Below are positions 62,736 through 64,000 of a stretch of DNA of 64,000 nucleotides, one piece after another; position 1 is the first letter of the stretch, and each line of letters starts with the position of its first letter. Position numbers and translations under genes: made by a program. Source of the DNA: Bacillota bacterium (lineage in GTDB: Bacteria > Bacillota > Clostridia > Lachnospirales > Lachnospiraceae). Where the stretch lies: positions 28,789 to 92,788 of the forward strand of contig JAEWYQ010000019.1 of assembly GCA_023395555.1 (NCBI GenBank), written 5' to 3'. A model generated the notes under the pieces. That model saw only the letters and a program-made list of their open reading frames with translations, was not told the DNA's origin and ran no database searches.

Positions 62736-63695
62736 ATGAATGAGATGTTAAGCAAAATTCAAAAGATGGGTATTGTACCGGTCATCAAACTGGATGATGC
62801 AAAGGATGCATTCCCTTTGGCAAAAGCTTTGGTAGAAGGAGGACTGCCCTGTGCGGAAGTTACCTTCCGTACCGCTGCGGCGGAGAAATCCATCCGCATT
62901 ATGCGTGAGGCATACCCGGAGATGCTCATTGGAGCGGGCACCGTATTAACTACGGAGCAGGTTGATAAGGCGATTGCCGCCGGTGCGACCTTTATTGTGA
63001 GCCCGGGATTGAATCCGAAGATTGTCCGTTACTGTGTTGAGAAAGATATTCCTATTACACCCGGCTGTTCGAATCCCAGCGATATCGAAGCGGCAATTGA
63101 ATTAGGACTGGATGTTGTGAAGTTCTTCCCGGCGGAAGCGGCGGGCGGACTGGCTATGATAAAGGCAATGGCAGCTCCCTACGTGAATATGAAGTTTATG
63201 CCCACGGGAGGAATTAATGAGAAGAATCTCACTGCTTATCTGGATTTTTCGAAGATCATCGCATGCGGAGGAAGCTGGATGGTAAATGACGAACTGGTCA
63301 AGACCGGGCAATTTGACAAGATAACCGCCCTCACCAGACAGGCGGTATCCCTGATGCTTGGATTTGAGGTACGGCATGTTGGTATTAATATGCAGAATGA
63401 GACAGAAGCGGAAGCGGTTGCTGATCAATTCGACAAGGCTTTCGGTTTTACGAAGAACATTGGCAGCAGTTCCGTCTTCGCAGGGGCAGGGGTCGAGGTC
63501 ATGAAGGAGCCTTATCTTGGAAAGATGGGCCACATTGCCATTATGACCAATTATATAGAACGCGCCATATTCCACCTGGAGGCAAGAGGCTTTACCTTTA
63601 ACCAGGAGAGCAGGAAGTATAAGAATGATAAGCTGGTGGCAATCTATCTGAACGAAGAGTTCGGCGGCTTTGCGGCACACCTGTTACAGAAATAG
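62736..63695 (+). CDS. eda: KDPG/KHG aldolase fused to a C-terminal VOC-like domain
   Basis: A 319-residue protein. Residues 1-208 are a class I KDPG/KHG aldolase: the base Glu in EVTFRT, GAGTVL, the PGCSNPSDIEAA loop, the Schiff-base Lys in VVKFFPAEAAGG, and the phosphate site PTGGIN. It splits KDPG, the last step of the Entner-Doudoroff and hexuronate pathways, into pyruvate and glyceraldehyde-3-phosphate. Residues 212-319 (FEVRHVGINMQNETEAEAVA onward) resemble the VOC/glyoxalase fold and are absent from standard Eda. AAAGGAG precedes the ATG. It would serve uronate released by the GH115 enzyme. Confidence 0.92.
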   Translation: MNEMLSKIQKMGIVPVIKLDDAKDAFPLAKALVEGGLPCAEVTFRTAAAEKSIRIMREAYPEMLIGAGTVLTTEQVDKAIAAGATFIVSPGLNPKIVRYCVEKDIPITPGCSNPSDIEAAIELGLDVVKFFPAEAAGGLAMIKAMAAPYVNMKFMPTGGINEKNLTAYLDFSKIIACGGSWMVNDELVKTGQFDKITALTRQAVSLMLGFEVRHVGINMQNETEAEAVADQFDKAFGFTKNIGSSSVFAGAGVEVMKEPYLGKMGHIAIMTNYIERAIFHLEARGFTFNQESRKYKNDKLVAIYLNEEFGGFAAHLLQK

Positions 63696-63725
63696 AATCA
63701 TTGGAAAACGGATAGGGAAAAGGAT

Positions 63726-63767
63726 GGCTGCTTGCCCGGATTGTATCCGGAAAGCAGCTAATTTTTT
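63726..63767 (+). terminator. Terminator of the aldolase gene
   Basis: GCTGCTT/AAGCAGC with an inner CCGGAT/ATCCGG stem, followed by TTTTTT. Confidence 0.9.
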
Positions 63768-63794
63768 AAATATATAAAAAGTTAAAAAAAGCAG

Positions 63795-63823
63795 TTGACA
63801 TTTTCCCTTTTAGAAGGTACAAT
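63795..63823 (+). promoter_or_regulatory. rRNA-type promoter P1
   Basis: TTGACA (63795-63800), 17-base spacer, TACAAT (63818-63823). It is a near-consensus sigma-A promoter in tandem with P2. Confidence 0.88.
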
Positions 63824-63889
63824 GAAATCCGCCGCTGAAAAATGGCATCCATACCACAGAAAAAGATTTGAAGAAAATGAAAAAAGTGG

Positions 63890-63918
63890 TTGACATAATA
63901 AAGCGGATGTGATAAACT
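63890..63918 (+). promoter_or_regulatory. rRNA-type promoter P2
   Basis: TTGACA (63890-63895), 17-base spacer, TAAACT (63913-63918). Two strong tandem promoters about 95 bases apart, followed by a leader ending in TTGATAACTGAACAGTG, are typical of rRNA operons; the 16S gene would begin beyond the window. Confidence 0.85.
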
Positions 63919-64000
63919 AAAAAAGTTGACGGTAAAACGAGAAACAAGAAATTAATCGTCGACAAAAGCACAATGCACCTTGATAACTGAACAGTGAAAC

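Noticed and set aside
1..64000. CRISPR arrays, transposase genes, phage structural genes
   Set aside because: None were found on either strand. Mobile-element evidence is limited to repeats, scars and tRNA-end copies.

Overview
The window reads as the chromosome of an anaerobic, spore-forming Firmicute of the Lachnospiraceae type. The evidence is a KDPG aldolase with a C-terminal extension, a DUF6472 protein, a YyaC sporulation protein, a degenerate SpoIIQ-like M23 protein, NiaR, LplABC-type sugar uptake with a GH115 glucuronidase, and AGGAGG ribosome binding sites throughout. The species cannot be named from the sequence alone. The first ~31 kb looks AT-rich and accessory. The right half looks richer in G+C and holds more core genes. 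The last 200 bases carry tandem rRNA-type promoters, so an rRNA operon probably starts just beyond the window.

Layout. 0-2.5 kb: a lantibiotic/bacitracin-type ABC exporter cut by the left edge, with a histidine kinase. 2.9-3.5 kb: purC. 4.2-9.1 kb: a signalling trio (receiver-PAS-kinase with a Cys cluster, EAL-HDOD protein, chemoreceptor). 9.3-10.4 kb: a serine hydrolase. 10.7-15.6 kb: a minus-strand Bce-type module (permease, ATPase, kinase, response regulator) whose regulator is frameshifted; both flanks carry short copies of the 3' ends of neighbouring genes. 15.9-19.8 kb: a GH2 glycosidase, a GyrI-like protein and an AraC regulator. 20.1-27.6 kb: the most unusual locus, a 2054-residue helical-repeat protein with a degenerate P-loop domain and a C-terminal HEPN-like motif, followed by a membrane-anchored partner. 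27.8-31.4 kb: a MATE transporter, a broken XRE regulator, an Ig-like lipoprotein and tRNA-Gly(CCC), with tRNA-end repeats that suggest past integration. 31.6-35.8 kb: SpoIIQ-like protein, niaR, a small conserved protein, an M15 peptidase and an HD-GYP protein. 35.9-39.6 kb: dnaX, ybaB and recR, with an inverted fic gene between the last two. 39.8-40.4 kb: an orphan atpC behind the last ~50 codons of atpD, the remains of a deleted ATP synthase operon. 40.5-53.7 kb: a fructosamine kinase, then a glucuronoxylan-type catabolic cluster (GH115, two permeases, a binding protein, a LacI regulator, a membrane AraC regulator and a second binding protein). 53.8-63.7 kb: small membrane and cysteine proteins, secDF, a coiled-coil membrane protein, yyaC, LysM, DUF5711, CvpA and KDPG aldolase.

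How the genes fit together. The two ABC/two-component modules look like peptide-antibiotic sensing and detoxification. The 41.6-53.7 kb cluster could import glucuronic-acid-substituted oligosaccharides and trim them, and the KDPG aldolase at the right end would fit uronate catabolism, although it is not in the same operon. The 20-27.6 kb gene pair has the parts of a putative abortive-infection or stress system (sensor repeats, NTPase-like switch, HEPN nuclease, membrane protein), but this role is inferred from architecture alone.
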